Shown one piece after another: positions 27,836 through 35,717 of a stretch of DNA of 64,000 nt. The notes under the pieces were generated by a model. It did not search any database. It was not told the DNA's origin and worked only from the letters and a program-made list of their open reading frames with translations. The stretch is from Hwanghaeella sp964350445 (GTDB taxonomy: Bacteria; Pseudomonadota; Alphaproteobacteria; UBA8366; Aestuariispiraceae), in NCBI GenBank assembly GCA_964350445.1, contig CAYGKA010000015.1:23135-87134 (forward strand), in the 5' to 3' direction. Each line of letters opens with the position of its first letter. Within the stretch, counting starts at the first letter, position 1. Made by a program: the position numbers and the translations under genes.

Positions 27836-28564
27836 ATGAAACCCATCGTCCTTATCCCCGCACGCCTCAAGGCAACCCGATTTCCCAACAAACCCTTGGC
27901 CGACATCCATGGGAAACCGATGATCGTCCATTGTGTCGAACGCGCCCTCGAGGCGGATCTGGGCCCGGTCTGGGTCGCCGCCGGAGACCGTGAAATCGTC
28001 GATGCCGTGACCGCCGCGGGCGGGCAGGCCGTTCTGACCGACCCCAACCACCCGTCGGGGTCCGACCGGATCTGGGAGGCCGCCTGCAAGATCGATCCCG
28101 ACGGCACCTTTGACGTCATCGTCAACATGCAGGGGGACCTGCCGGCCATGGAACCCGGTATCCTGCGCGCCGTGACCGAGCCGTTGGCGGACAGTGACGT
28201 GGATATAGGCACCTCCGTCGCCGTCATCACCGATCCGGAGGACCGCGACAACCCGAACGTCGTCAAAGCAATCCTGGGGTTCGCGGACGGCGCAAGACAG
28301 GCGCGGGCCCTAGCCTTCACCCGGGCCACCGCCCCCTGGGGCGACGGACCGCTCTACTATCATTTCGGCATCTACACCTATCGGCGCAGCGCCTTGGAAC
28401 GATTCGTTTCGCTGCCGCCGGGTGTTCTGGAGATGCGCGAAAAGTTGGAGCAGATGCGCGCCCTGGAGAACGGCATGCGGATAGACGCCGTCCTGATCGA
28501 CACTGTCCCGCTGACCGTCGACACGCCCGAAGATCTTCAGCCTGTCCTCGTCGCCCTGCGTTAG
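27836..28564 (+). CDS. kdsB: CMP-KDO synthetase (3-deoxy-manno-octulosonate cytidylyltransferase)
   Basis: A 242-residue nucleotidyltransferase that activates KDO with CTP for lipopolysaccharide core synthesis. It starts MKPIVLIPARLKATRFPNK, with the KdsB nucleotide-binding N-terminus, then HPSGSDRIWEA and VNMQGDLPAME (the QGD motif with the LP variant seen in alphaproteobacteria), and TVDTPEDLQ near the end. ATG 27836 fits the conserved N-terminus; the longer frame before it is not coding. It implies an outer membrane with KDO-containing LPS. The next gene begins nine bases after its stop. Confidence 0.94.
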   Translation: MKPIVLIPARLKATRFPNKPLADIHGKPMIVHCVERALEADLGPVWVAAGDREIVDAVTAAGGQAVLTDPNHPSGSDRIWEAACKIDPDGTFDVIVNMQGDLPAMEPGILRAVTEPLADSDVDIGTSVAVITDPEDRDNPNVVKAILGFADGARQARALAFTRATAPWGDGPLYYHFGIYTYRRSALERFVSLPPGVLEMREKLEQMRALENGMRIDAVLIDTVPLTVDTPEDLQPVLVALR

Positions 28565-28573
28565 GAGGCCGCG

Positions 28574-29005
28574 ATGGCAGTAACCGTCGATCTTGCGCTG
28601 TTGGAGGGTTCGTATGCCGTGACCCTGTTTCCGCCAAGCGCCGTCGTGCCGGATTGGGTCGCCAATGCCGGTTCCCCAATCAATTACGGGTCCAACTCCG
28701 CGTCCGATTCTGCGCCTGGTTTCGTCAATGTCAGCTATTGCAGCGACGAGTTGTCCATCGTCACGCCCGCCCAGCATGTGCCGGACGGTGTCGAGTCGGA
28801 CAGGGGCTGGCGGGCCATAAAATTGACCGGGTCCTTCGACTTCGACCAGCCGGGCATCGTGCTGTCGGTCGTCCGCCCGATTTCGGAAGCCGGCCTGGCC
28901 GTTTTCGTCGTTTCAACGTTTCACAGGGACTATCTGTTGGTCAGGTCCGATAGTCTGGAGAAAACCCGCGCCCTGCTTCAGGACGCAGGGCATCGTTGGG
29001 TCTGA
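28574..29005 (+). CDS. ACT-domain protein
   Basis: A 143-residue cytoplasmic protein following kdsB by nine bases. Its sequence (LLEGSYAVTLFPPS at the start, RGWRAIKLTGSFDFDQPGI, and SEAGLAVFVVSTFHRDYLLV) matches the tandem-ACT family related to the eukaryotic CASTOR arginine sensors. Such proteins bind small ligands, often amino acids; what this one binds and controls is not known. Whether the position behind kdsB is usual is not clear: in several relatives prephenate dehydratase (with its own ACT domain) follows kdsB. Confidence 0.8.
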   Translation: MAVTVDLALLEGSYAVTLFPPSAVVPDWVANAGSPINYGSNSASDSAPGFVNVSYCSDELSIVTPAQHVPDGVESDRGWRAIKLTGSFDFDQPGIVLSVVRPISEAGLAVFVVSTFHRDYLLVRSDSLEKTRALLQDAGHRWV

Positions 29006-29015
29006 CGTCGGTTCG

Positions 29016-29047
29016 CCGGGACGTCACTTGGCCGGGACGTCACTTGG
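29016..29047. repeat. Perfect 16-bp tandem duplication at the end of the EmrA-like gene
   Basis: Two head-to-tail copies of CCGGGACGTCACTTGG (29016-29031, 29032-29047), followed by CCA. The second copy contains the stop codon of the minus-strand EmrA-like gene (29040-29042). On that strand both copies read GCC AAG TGA, so the duplication repeats the Ala-Lys-stop codons outside the coding part. It looks like a slippage duplication in the intergenic space between convergent genes. Confidence 0.9.
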
Positions 29048-30470
29048 CCAGGGCGCTGGAAGCCAGGATTGTTTCTTTCCAGCCGTTCAGCTTTTCCATG
29101 TATTGGCCCCAAACCGTCTCGAAGCTCTTGTCCTGCTCGGTATCGACGGTGATCGTCGCGGTCATCCCCGCCCTTAAGACGGGACGGTCGGCGAATTCAA
29201 GGATTTCGATTCGAACCGGCAGGCGCTGAACCACCTTTACCCAGTTTCCTGAAGCATTTTGCGGCGGCAAGATCGCGAATTCGGCACCCGTCGCCGGACT
29301 GATGCTGCCGATGGTGGCCGGCCAGATCACACCAGGAAACGCGTCGATCTTGACCTCGACCGGCTGTCCTTCCCGCATATGGGTCAGCTGCGTTTCCTTC
29401 AGGTTCGCCTCGACCCACAATCCTTCCGTGGCGATGACGCCGAAGACGGGATCTCCCCCCTCGACCCATTCGCCGGACTGCAGGCGCATCTGGCTGACAA
29501 TGCCGTCGGCCGGGGCAACGATTTCGGTAAATTCCAACTTCAATTGTGCCTGACGAAGCTCTGCTTCGGCTTCCGTGTACAGCGGATGCAACTCGGCCGC
29601 CTTCAGCGGATCGCCGCCCAGGCTGGCCAGGACCGTCTGGGCCTTCTGGCGCAAGGTGTTCACTGCCTGCTTGGCGAGCATCAATTCGAACTGTGCCTCG
29701 TCCAAACTGGCGCGTGTGGCCACGCCCCGGGTTGTCAGAGCCTGCTGGCGTTCGAACTCGCTCGAGAAATACGTGACCCTTTCTTGCGCCTCTTCGATTT
29801 CCGCCTGCACTTGCCGGAATTCCGCGCGGCGGCGGTCGATTTCCTGCCTTACGGCGCCCAGCTTGGCTTCCGCTTGGTCCACGGCGATTTGATGCGGGCG
29901 GGCGTTGAGCCTGAACAGCGTATCACCCCGTTTCACCCGCTCATTGTCGGAAACGAAAACCTCCGTGACCCGGCCGTCGATGGTCGGACTGACGGCGATG
30001 ATCTCGGATTTGACATAGGCATTCTCGGTCGCGACGTACCGACCGGAGGTCATATACCAAAAGGCGCCCGCAAGCAGGATGCAGATCGGCACGACCAGCA
30101 GCAAAACCGCCCGCGTCGCGCGGCGCATGAAGCGCCGAACAGGTTTCTTCTTGGCGGCGGTGCCGGTCTCGCCGTCCTGGGACGGCGCCTCGGGCGCGCG
30201 CAGGTCGGCGGGCTTCGGTTCCTGCGCGGGGTGCCGCCCTTCGCTGGCGCCTTCATTCGCCGGCTGGGTCGGCTGGCTCGGTTGCGTGGGTTGCGCCACC
30301 GAATGGGCCGGAGGGGCTGCCGGTTGGGCGGAAGGGGGCGCCGAGGCAGGCATGGGTTTGGCCTGTCCGGGATGGCTCCGCGACGCATTGTCGGGGGCCG
30401 TGTTGTCATGCGGCGCCGTGGACCGGTTCGGTCCGGTCGGCATTTCGCGCTGGGCGGCTGAATCGCTCAT
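29040..30470 (-). CDS. EmrA/HlyD-type membrane-fusion protein (orphan)
   Basis: A 476-residue periplasmic adaptor. A low-complexity N-terminal part (about 110 residues) rich in Pro, Ala, Gln and Thr precedes a membrane helix (about 125-145, AVLLLVVPICILLAGAFWYM). The HlyD features follow: first beta-barrel/lipoyl half (VSPTIDGRVTEVFVSDNERV), a long coiled-coil hairpin, the second lipoyl half (EIVAPADGIVSQMRLQSGEW) and barrel. EmrA proteins pair with an EmrB-type exporter; no such gene lies next to this one. Ribosome site GAGGG before ATG 30470. A MarR regulator gene lies immediately upstream on the same strand, 13 bases apart. Confidence 0.87.
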   Translation of the reverse strand: MSDSAAQREMPTGPNRSTAPHDNTAPDNASRSHPGQAKPMPASAPPSAQPAAPPAHSVAQPTQPSQPTQPANEGASEGRHPAQEPKPADLRAPEAPSQDGETGTAAKKKPVRRFMRRATRAVLLLVVPICILLAGAFWYMTSGRYVATENAYVKSEIIAVSPTIDGRVTEVFVSDNERVKRGDTLFRLNARPHQIAVDQAEAKLGAVRQEIDRRRAEFRQVQAEIEEAQERVTYFSSEFERQQALTTRGVATRASLDEAQFELMLAKQAVNTLRQKAQTVLASLGGDPLKAAELHPLYTEAEAELRQAQLKLEFTEIVAPADGIVSQMRLQSGEWVEGGDPVFGVIATEGLWVEANLKETQLTHMREGQPVEVKIDAFPGVIWPATIGSISPATGAEFAILPPQNASGNWVKVVQRLPVRIEILEFADRPVLRAGMTATITVDTEQDKSFETVWGQYMEKLNGWKETILASSALAK

Positions 30471-30483
30471 CTTTCGCCCTCTC

Positions 30484-30993
30484 TCAATCGTCGCCGGCCA
30501 GGGCGACGGGCTCGTCGCCCACATCACGGACGATCGCCGACATATTCGCCTTGATCTTGATCAGCGTGTCGACGAAACGATCCTGCTCATCCTTGTCGAT
30601 CCCCGCCATGGCACTCTCGCGCACGCCGGCACCGATACCGCGCAGGGCGACCATCAGGCTTTGCACCTCACCGGTCAGAAAAACGCGGCGGATGCGGCGA
30701 TCCTGAGCGTCCGACTCGCGCCGAACCCAGCCCTTTTCCTCCAGCTTGTCGAGCAAGCGGCCCATGGTCGCGCGTTCAACTTCGCATTGGTCGGCCAGTT
30801 CCGTCTGTGTCGCCCCTTCATGGGCATAGACGAAGTTCAGCACCCACCATTGCGACCGGGTCAGTTCCAGCGCCCGGCTGCGCCGGTCGAATTCGGCACG
30901 CATCAGGCGCGCAACGTCATGAAGCAGGAATCCGAAATTCCGTTCCAGGTCCGGGCGGTCGGAGGGTCCCGCGTTTGAAAATTCCCCGTCCAT
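30484..30993 (-). CDS. MarR-family transcriptional regulator
   Basis: A 169-residue full-length MarR protein. The winged helix reads QTELADQCEVERATMGRLLDKL, then wing residues RRESDAQDRRIRRVFLT; flanking helices make the dimer interface. It precedes the EmrA-like gene by 13 bases, so it most likely regulates the adaptor and itself, as in EmrR/MprA-type systems where phenolic drugs relieve repression. An AT-rich candidate operator lies about 100 bp upstream of its start. Confidence 0.9.
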   Translation of the reverse strand: MDGEFSNAGPSDRPDLERNFGFLLHDVARLMRAEFDRRSRALELTRSQWWVLNFVYAHEGATQTELADQCEVERATMGRLLDKLEEKGWVRRESDAQDRRIRRVFLTGEVQSLMVALRGIGAGVRESAMAGIDKDEQDRFVDTLIKIKANMSAIVRDVGDEPVALAGDD

Positions 30994-31089
30994 ACAGTGC
31001 TTGATCCCAAATAGAAGTCGATTTTTCGGTCCGGTGCGTTTCCCGACCGATAGGGTAAGAAACCCGCCGCTGATATTGTTGCGTTGCTT

Positions 31090-31112
31090 ACAATTGTCTA
31101 GACTATAATTGT
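31090..31112. promoter_or_regulatory. Candidate MarR-type operator
   Basis: An AT-rich imperfect inverted repeat: ACAATTGT, then CTAGACTAT, then AATTGT. It contains the perfect small palindromes ACAATTGT and GTCTAGAC and is flanked by TTGCTT at 31084. It sits between the divergent MarR gene (start 30993) and the enolase-superfamily gene (31248), in an AT-rich stretch typical of a promoter. The assignment to this MarR protein is inference from position and symmetry. Confidence 0.35.
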
Positions 31113-31247
31113 TTTGCTGACAGATTCCAATAACCGGTTTTCCCTTGCGGAGAAACGGTGAATGGAACCAAGATCGGCTTATTGCAGAAATGCGGTCACA
31201 AGAACCGCAATCGCCAGCCGGCGAGAAACAGGGTGGGAGTTTCCCAA

Positions 31248-32444
31248 ATGCGCATCACGTCGATAGAGACTTTGTGCCTGGATGAGTTTTCCAACGTTCT
31301 TTGGGTGCTGATACACACCGACGAGGGAATCACCGGCCTGGGCGAAACTTTTTTCGGCTCGAAGGCGGTCGAGGCCTTCATACACGAAACGGCGGCGTTG
31401 AAGCTGATCGGGCAGGACCCGTTCCGCATCGAACATCTGAATCGCGAATTGCTGACCTATGTGGGATTTTCCGGCCAGGGCGCGGAAGAACGCGGTCGGT
31501 CCGCCATCGACATCGCGCTGTGGGACCTGTTCGGCAAGGCGCTGGGCCAACCCGTCTACCAGCTTTTGGGCGGGTTATGCCGGGACAAGGTGCGAACCTA
31601 CAATACCTGCGCCGGGTATAAATATGTCCGCAACCGGCCGACCTGGGGAACCGACGATTGGGGTCTTGAGCAAAGTGAAGGCCCCTACGAGGACCTGGAC
31701 GCTTTCTTGAATCGGGCCGACGAACTCGCCCTCAGCCTGCTGGATCAGGGCATAACGGGCATGAAGATCTGGCCGTTCGACACCGCGGCGGAAAAGACCA
31801 AGGGATACGACATATCATCGGCCGACCTGAACGCGGCGCTGGTTCCGTTCGAAAAGATCCGCAAGGCGGTCGGCGACAAGATGGATATCCATGTTGAATT
31901 GCATTCGCTATGGCGGATGCCCGGCATTCTGAAAGTCGTGAAAGCGCTGGAACCGTTCGATCCCTATTGGATCGAAGACCCGATCCGCATGGACGGGTAC
32001 GACGACTTGCGCGCGCTTTCGGAAAAGACGACGGCGCCGATCTGCGCCAGCGAGACACTCGGCTCGATCCGCGATTTCCGCAGCCTGATGGAGGCGCAAT
32101 GCGCCCATATCGTGATGCCCGATGTCGGCTGGTGCGGCGGCATCACCGAAACGCGGAAGATCGCCGCCATCGCGGAAGCCTATCAGCGCCCGGTCGCGCC
32201 GCATGATTGCCAGGGTCCGGTGGTGCTGGCCGCTTCGGTCCATTTGTCCCTCGCGCTGCCCAACGTGCTGGTGCAGGAATCGGTCCGCGCCTTCTATGAC
32301 GGCTGGTACGGGGAATTGGTGGATACCGTACCCCGCCCGGTGAACGGCTTTTTCCATCCGCCAGAAGGGCCCGGCCTGGGCCTCAACCTGCTGCCTGAGC
32401 TTTGGAAGCGGGAAGACGCGACCCAGCGAATAACCAGCGCTTGA
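31248..32444 (+). CDS. Enolase-superfamily acid-sugar dehydratase or racemase (MR/MLE type)
   Basis: A 398-residue enolase-superfamily protein. N-terminal capping domain (VLIHTDEGITGLGE) and barrel domain with the metal-binding set: HVELH, WIEDPI and ASETLG (Glu/Asp ligands on successive strands), a Lys in GMKIWPFD and the candidate general-base His in APHDCQGP. Members of this group abstract the alpha proton of carboxylate sugars or hydroxy acids; the substrate is not readable from sequence. Ribosome site GGGTGGGAG lies before ATG 31248. The neighbours (DapA-family aldolase, oxidoreductase, keto-acid hydratase) suggest a role in acid-sugar breakdown. Confidence 0.88.
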   Translation: MRITSIETLCLDEFSNVLWVLIHTDEGITGLGETFFGSKAVEAFIHETAALKLIGQDPFRIEHLNRELLTYVGFSGQGAEERGRSAIDIALWDLFGKALGQPVYQLLGGLCRDKVRTYNTCAGYKYVRNRPTWGTDDWGLEQSEGPYEDLDAFLNRADELALSLLDQGITGMKIWPFDTAAEKTKGYDISSADLNAALVPFEKIRKAVGDKMDIHVELHSLWRMPGILKVVKALEPFDPYWIEDPIRMDGYDDLRALSEKTTAPICASETLGSIRDFRSLMEAQCAHIVMPDVGWCGGITETRKIAAIAEAYQRPVAPHDCQGPVVLAASVHLSLALPNVLVQESVRAFYDGWYGELVDTVPRPVNGFFHPPEGPGLGLNLLPELWKREDATQRITSA

Positions 32445-32478
32445 GCATGATCTAAAAATTCCGGTTTGGGAAGAAACC

Positions 32479-32939
32479 ATGGCGACTGCCTTGAAGGCGT
32501 GATCCCCCAGCAACACCGCCTTCGACGCCAAGGGCGATATTGATTTCAACGCCGTCGGCCAACAGGTTGACTGGCTGATCGGCCACGGGGTCGGCGGTGT
32601 CGCCGTCGGCGGATCGACCGGCGAAGGCCATGCCATCGAAGCGGCCGAATACCGGGACCTGATCGCCGCGGCGACGGAAGGGGCGGCCGGGCGCGCGCCC
32701 GTCATCGCCGGGGTCATCGGCGATTCGACGTGGGCGAGCATGCCAAGACCCACGATCTGCATGAAAAATTGCTGCCCCTGTGGAACGCGATGCCGCATGA
32801 CTACCTGCCGGCTTGCGTGAAATATGCCCAAAGCCTGCAAGAGGGTTCCGCCGGACTCTCGCGCGCACCGATGCCGATGCCGAACGACACCGACAAGGCC
32901 AACATCAAAAAGGCGCTGCTGGGGTTGGGTCTGCTCTAA
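32479..32939 (+). pseudogene. DapA-family aldolase pseudogene (internal deletion and stop)
   Basis: A broken dihydrodipicolinate-synthase-family gene. It opens MATALKA, then hits an in-frame TGA (32500-32502). In the same frame it continues as a recognisable DapA N-terminal part (NTAFDAKGDIDFNAV, VAVGGSTGEGHAIEA, PVIAGVIGDST). Around 32730 the frame shifts and the next recognisable part is only the C-terminal tail (KYAQSLQEG, then IKKALLGLGLL). About half of the usual 300 residues, including the strand that carries the Schiff-base Lys, is absent. It sits directly behind the enolase-superfamily gene, so it was probably once a pathway partner. An intact but divergent DapA-like gene lies nearby (34784-35689). 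Confidence 0.85.
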
Positions 32940-32986
32940 CGCGGAAGCGGTAACGCTTTTCCCAAAACGCCTCATCCCCGACGGAG

Positions 32987-33979
32987 CTAGGCGCCGCGGC
33001 TGAATACTTTTGCGCCGCGCAGCAATGTATCGGACGGCTTTTCCCCGAATGATTTCTCATATTGGTTCGCGAAGCGTCCCAAGTGGAAAAATCCGTACCG
33101 CATTGCCGCGCCGGTCACCGTGTCCGCGTCTTCGGACATCAGCAGCCGACGCGCCGCCTGAAGCCTCGCCTGACGCAGGTAAGCCATCGGCGCATAGCCC
33201 GTGAAAGCCCGAAAATGCTCATTCAGGGTGCGGCCCGGTACATTCGCGATGGCAACAAGATCTTCCAGGGAAACGGGATCTTCGAGATGCTCGTGGAGAT
33301 AATCCAGAACGCGCTTCACATCCCGGCTTGCCGGGGACGCCGCCGGCCGTTCCAGCAGGGCATGATGGCTGTGTGGGTGATACAGCAGCAGAGTCGTCAG
33401 TGTCGTTTCGATGAAATGGGCTTCACGAAGGCGGTCCGCGAAGACATTCCTGCCCCGGCCTTCCTCTGCAACGATCATTTCCATGTTTGACGCAATCAAT
33501 CGGCCGGCGCCGTTGGCAATGTCCAATATCGGGTCGAACTCGATTACCCCTCGGATTTCCTCGCCGGTCAGGACGTGCAGCCGGGCCCGGACCAAATCCT
33601 GTTGCACCGACAGCGCGAGCCGCTTTGCGTCGCCCGCCAAATACATTTGCTGAGGTGCGCCCGGCGAAGCAAGGACAGTGCGTTGACGGGTGCAGGCCCA
33701 AACCGTATCGGCGACCGTCGATGCCATCTTGCCGTCATAGGGTATCGAAAACCCATAGTCGCTGCGTTCGGCGGGGACGTCGATCTCCACATCCGCGCCG
33801 TAGGCCATATAGGCGAGATACAGACCCCGGCCATGCAGTGCACTGATTGACGAACTGAAGTCCCGCTCCGCACGCGACGGGTACGCGCCTGCCAAGCGGC
33901 TATCCAAACCCTTCCCGGCTAGAAAGGCCTGCGTTTCCTCGAAATTCGAGCTCGTATGTTGAATGCTTCGTGTCAACAT
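32987..33979 (-). CDS. AraC-family transcriptional regulator
   Basis: A 330-residue regulator starting at ATG 33979. The N-terminal ~210 residues are a ligand-binding domain of the AraC_binding_2 kind (ERSDYGFSIPYDG, MYLAGDAKRLALSVQQDLV). The C-terminal ~100 residues carry the two helix-turn-helix units of AraC proteins (LEDLVAIANVPGRTLNEHFR, then AAMRYGFFHLGRFANQYEKS), with the usual FxRFxxxY-type end of the family in slightly altered form (GFFHLGRFANQY). Its upstream region runs into the assembly gap, so promoter and possible targets beyond are unknown. It is a plausible regulator of the acid-sugar genes around it. Confidence 0.87.
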   Translation of the reverse strand: MLTRSIQHTSSNFEETQAFLAGKGLDSRLAGAYPSRAERDFSSSISALHGRGLYLAYMAYGADVEIDVPAERSDYGFSIPYDGKMASTVADTVWACTRQRTVLASPGAPQQMYLAGDAKRLALSVQQDLVRARLHVLTGEEIRGVIEFDPILDIANGAGRLIASNMEMIVAEEGRGRNVFADRLREAHFIETTLTTLLLYHPHSHHALLERPAASPASRDVKRVLDYLHEHLEDPVSLEDLVAIANVPGRTLNEHFRAFTGYAPMAYLRQARLQAARRLLMSEDADTVTGAAMRYGFFHLGRFANQYEKSFGEKPSDTLLRGAKVFSRGA

Positions 33980-34134
33980 GCGGACAGGGTCACATATTTC
34001 CGGTTTCAAGCGAATATGCAAATTCCGCCCAAGGGGAAATACCTGCCAAAAACGGATATTCGCCGATTGCCGTTGCGCCGGATGCCGGCGGTGCACGCAG
34101 GGTTTTGACCGAGGCGCCAACCTGGCCGCGCCGT

Positions 34135-34234
34135 NNNNNNNNNNNNNNNNNNNNNNNNNNNNNNNNNNNNNNNNNNNNNNNNNNNNNNNNNNNNNNNNNN
34201 NNNNNNNNNNNNNNNNNNNNNNNNNNNNNNNNNN
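34135..34234. other. Assembly gap (100 N)
   Basis: A run of exactly 100 N, the usual placeholder of unknown length in scaffolds. The sequence between AraC (33979) and the acetyltransferase (34281) is about 300 bases including the gap; the roughly 200 determined bases contain no convincing gene. Open frames crossing the gap are artefacts. Genes could be missing here. Confidence 0.97.
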
Positions 34235-34280
34235 AAGGAACCGTCTGGAGAAGGCGTTGATGCGTCCTGGCGAGGGCGCC

Positions 34281-34781
34281 CTAAAGTTCCCGCTGCATGT
34301 AGATTGTGTCGAGCCAACGGTCGAACTTGAAGCCGACATTCTTCAAAACACCGGCATAGAGGAACCCACAGGACTTGTGCACGGCAATGGAGCCCGTATT
34401 CCCGATATCCCCGATCACGGCGATGATCTGTTTGAACCCGCCCGCGCGGGCGTCCTCTACCACCGCCGAAAGCAATGCGCGGCCGACGCCCCGGCCTTGG
34501 ACAGACGCATCGACATAGATCGAATCTTCCAAGGTGAAGCGATAGCCCGGCCGGGGCCGAAACCAATCGGCGAAGGCATAGCCGACGACCTCGCCGTTAT
34601 TGTCCGCGACCCGAAAAGGAAGTTTCTGATCCACCAGGCGGTCCACCCGGGCGGCAATGTCCTCAAGGCCGGGCGGTTCCAGCGAGAAGCTGGCGGTTCC
34701 GGTTTCCACCGCATGGGCGTGGATCCGGTGGATGGACGCCGCGTCCTCCGACAGGCCCGGCCGAATCGCTATGCCCTTCAC
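34281..34781 (-). CDS. GNAT acetyltransferase (phosphinothricin-acetyltransferase-like)
   Basis: A 166-residue GCN5-related N-acetyltransferase. It shows the Pat/Bar-type pattern: N-terminal IRPGLSEDAASIHRIHAHAV, TGTASFSLEPPGLEDIAARV, the acetyl-CoA loop VQGRGVGRALL (Q/RxxGxG/A) and HKSCGFLYAGVLKNVGFKFD. Homologues acetylate the free amino group of glutamate analogues such as phosphinothricin or methionine sulfoximine; the natural substrate here is unknown. The start at 34781 lies two bases after the stop of the DapA-like gene, so it is the third gene of the FAD-oxidase / aldolase / acetyltransferase operon. Confidence 0.9.
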   Translation of the reverse strand: MKGIAIRPGLSEDAASIHRIHAHAVETGTASFSLEPPGLEDIAARVDRLVDQKLPFRVADNNGEVVGYAFADWFRPRPGYRFTLEDSIYVDASVQGRGVGRALLSAVVEDARAGGFKQIIAVIGDIGNTGSIAVHKSCGFLYAGVLKNVGFKFDRWLDTIYMQREL

Positions 34782-34783
34782 GG

Positions 34784-35689
34784 TCAGAAGGCTCCCAATT
34801 CACCGGCATAGCGTTGCAGCCATTCCATGCCGTGCCGGGTCGGCTGTTGCGCCGGGGCCCGGTCATGCACCTGGTCGAGGGGGACGCCCATCCGCAAGGC
34901 GGTGATCCGCTTGCCGTAACACAAGAAGTTTTGCACCGACTGCATGCAGAAAATGATGACCGGCAGAATGTCGCGATAGATCGCTTCCATATCCTCGACC
35001 CGGCCTTCTTCGAAAGCCCTATAGAGGGCGATCTGACGATCGAAGCAATCAGGCGCGGGGATCATGCCGACGCAGCCGCCGCGCAGATTGTCGGGGAATT
35101 CCAGCCCGCCGCGCCCGTTCAGGACCCGGAAGACGCCGTCGGTCGCATCGACCAGCCCGGCGATTTCGATGGCCGGTCCCTCTCCCTTCAGCAAGGAGAC
35201 ATTCGGGTGATTTCTGTTGAGGGTTTTCAACCCGTCGATCGACAGTCCGACGCCGATATAGGCGGCGGCATTCTGGATCGCGACCGGGATCGACACCTTC
35301 TCCGCCACGCTGCCGAAGAAGCGGACATATTCGCCCTCCGGCAATCCGGCGACCGGCGGTGGCTGCAGGATGACGAAATCGACGCCCAGTTGGTCCGCCG
35401 CCTTGGCAAAGTCGGCTTGGCCCTGGACCGTCGGTTCCGCGATGGTGATGGCGATGGGGCAGGCCCCCGCCACATCCTCGACAAGCCATTCCATGACCTG
35501 TCGCCGTTCTGCGGTGGAAAGCTTGGTGACTTCCGTCGCCAGCCCCAAGGCCGCAATGCCGTGCGGGTTGTGCTTCACGCAGGCCTGCGCCTGCCGCCGC
35601 ATCAAGCCGCGGTCGAGATTCCCGTGGCTGTCGAAATAGGCATAGAGGATCGGATAGACGCCCCGAACCTGTGACGGATCGATTCCCAT
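34784..35689 (-). CDS. DapA-family aldolase/lyase, divergent active site
   Basis: A 301-residue TIM-barrel protein of the dihydrodipicolinate synthase/N-acetylneuraminate lyase family. It has the N-terminal GVYPILYAYFDSHGNLD, then the strand-6 Schiff-base lysine in VSLLKGEGP (Lys168). The usual strand-5 tyrosine motif (YNxP) appears to be changed: the equivalent place reads IQNAAAY, giving no obvious catalytic Tyr. The function is therefore a family member of uncertain activity, or one using a different second residue. It lies 28 bases behind the FAD oxidase gene and two before the acetyltransferase gene. Confidence 0.87.
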   Translation of the reverse strand: MGIDPSQVRGVYPILYAYFDSHGNLDRGLMRRQAQACVKHNPHGIAALGLATEVTKLSTAERRQVMEWLVEDVAGACPIAITIAEPTVQGQADFAKAADQLGVDFVILQPPPVAGLPEGEYVRFFGSVAEKVSIPVAIQNAAAYIGVGLSIDGLKTLNRNHPNVSLLKGEGPAIEIAGLVDATDGVFRVLNGRGGLEFPDNLRGGCVGMIPAPDCFDRQIALYRAFEEGRVEDMEAIYRDILPVIIFCMQSVQNFLCYGKRITALRMGVPLDQVHDRAPAQQPTRHGMEWLQRYAGELGAF

Positions 35690-35717
35690 GGCTCCCCCCA
35701 GCTAAAGCGTTTTGCCG

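Noticed and set aside
29259..30461. Plus-strand open frame of about 400 codons opposite the EmrA-like gene
   Set aside because: Gly/Arg-rich repeat translation caused by the Pro/Ala-rich coding strand; no ribosome site.
33963..34811. Open frames crossing the N run on both strands
   Set aside because: Translation through N is meaningless; no start or family support on either side.
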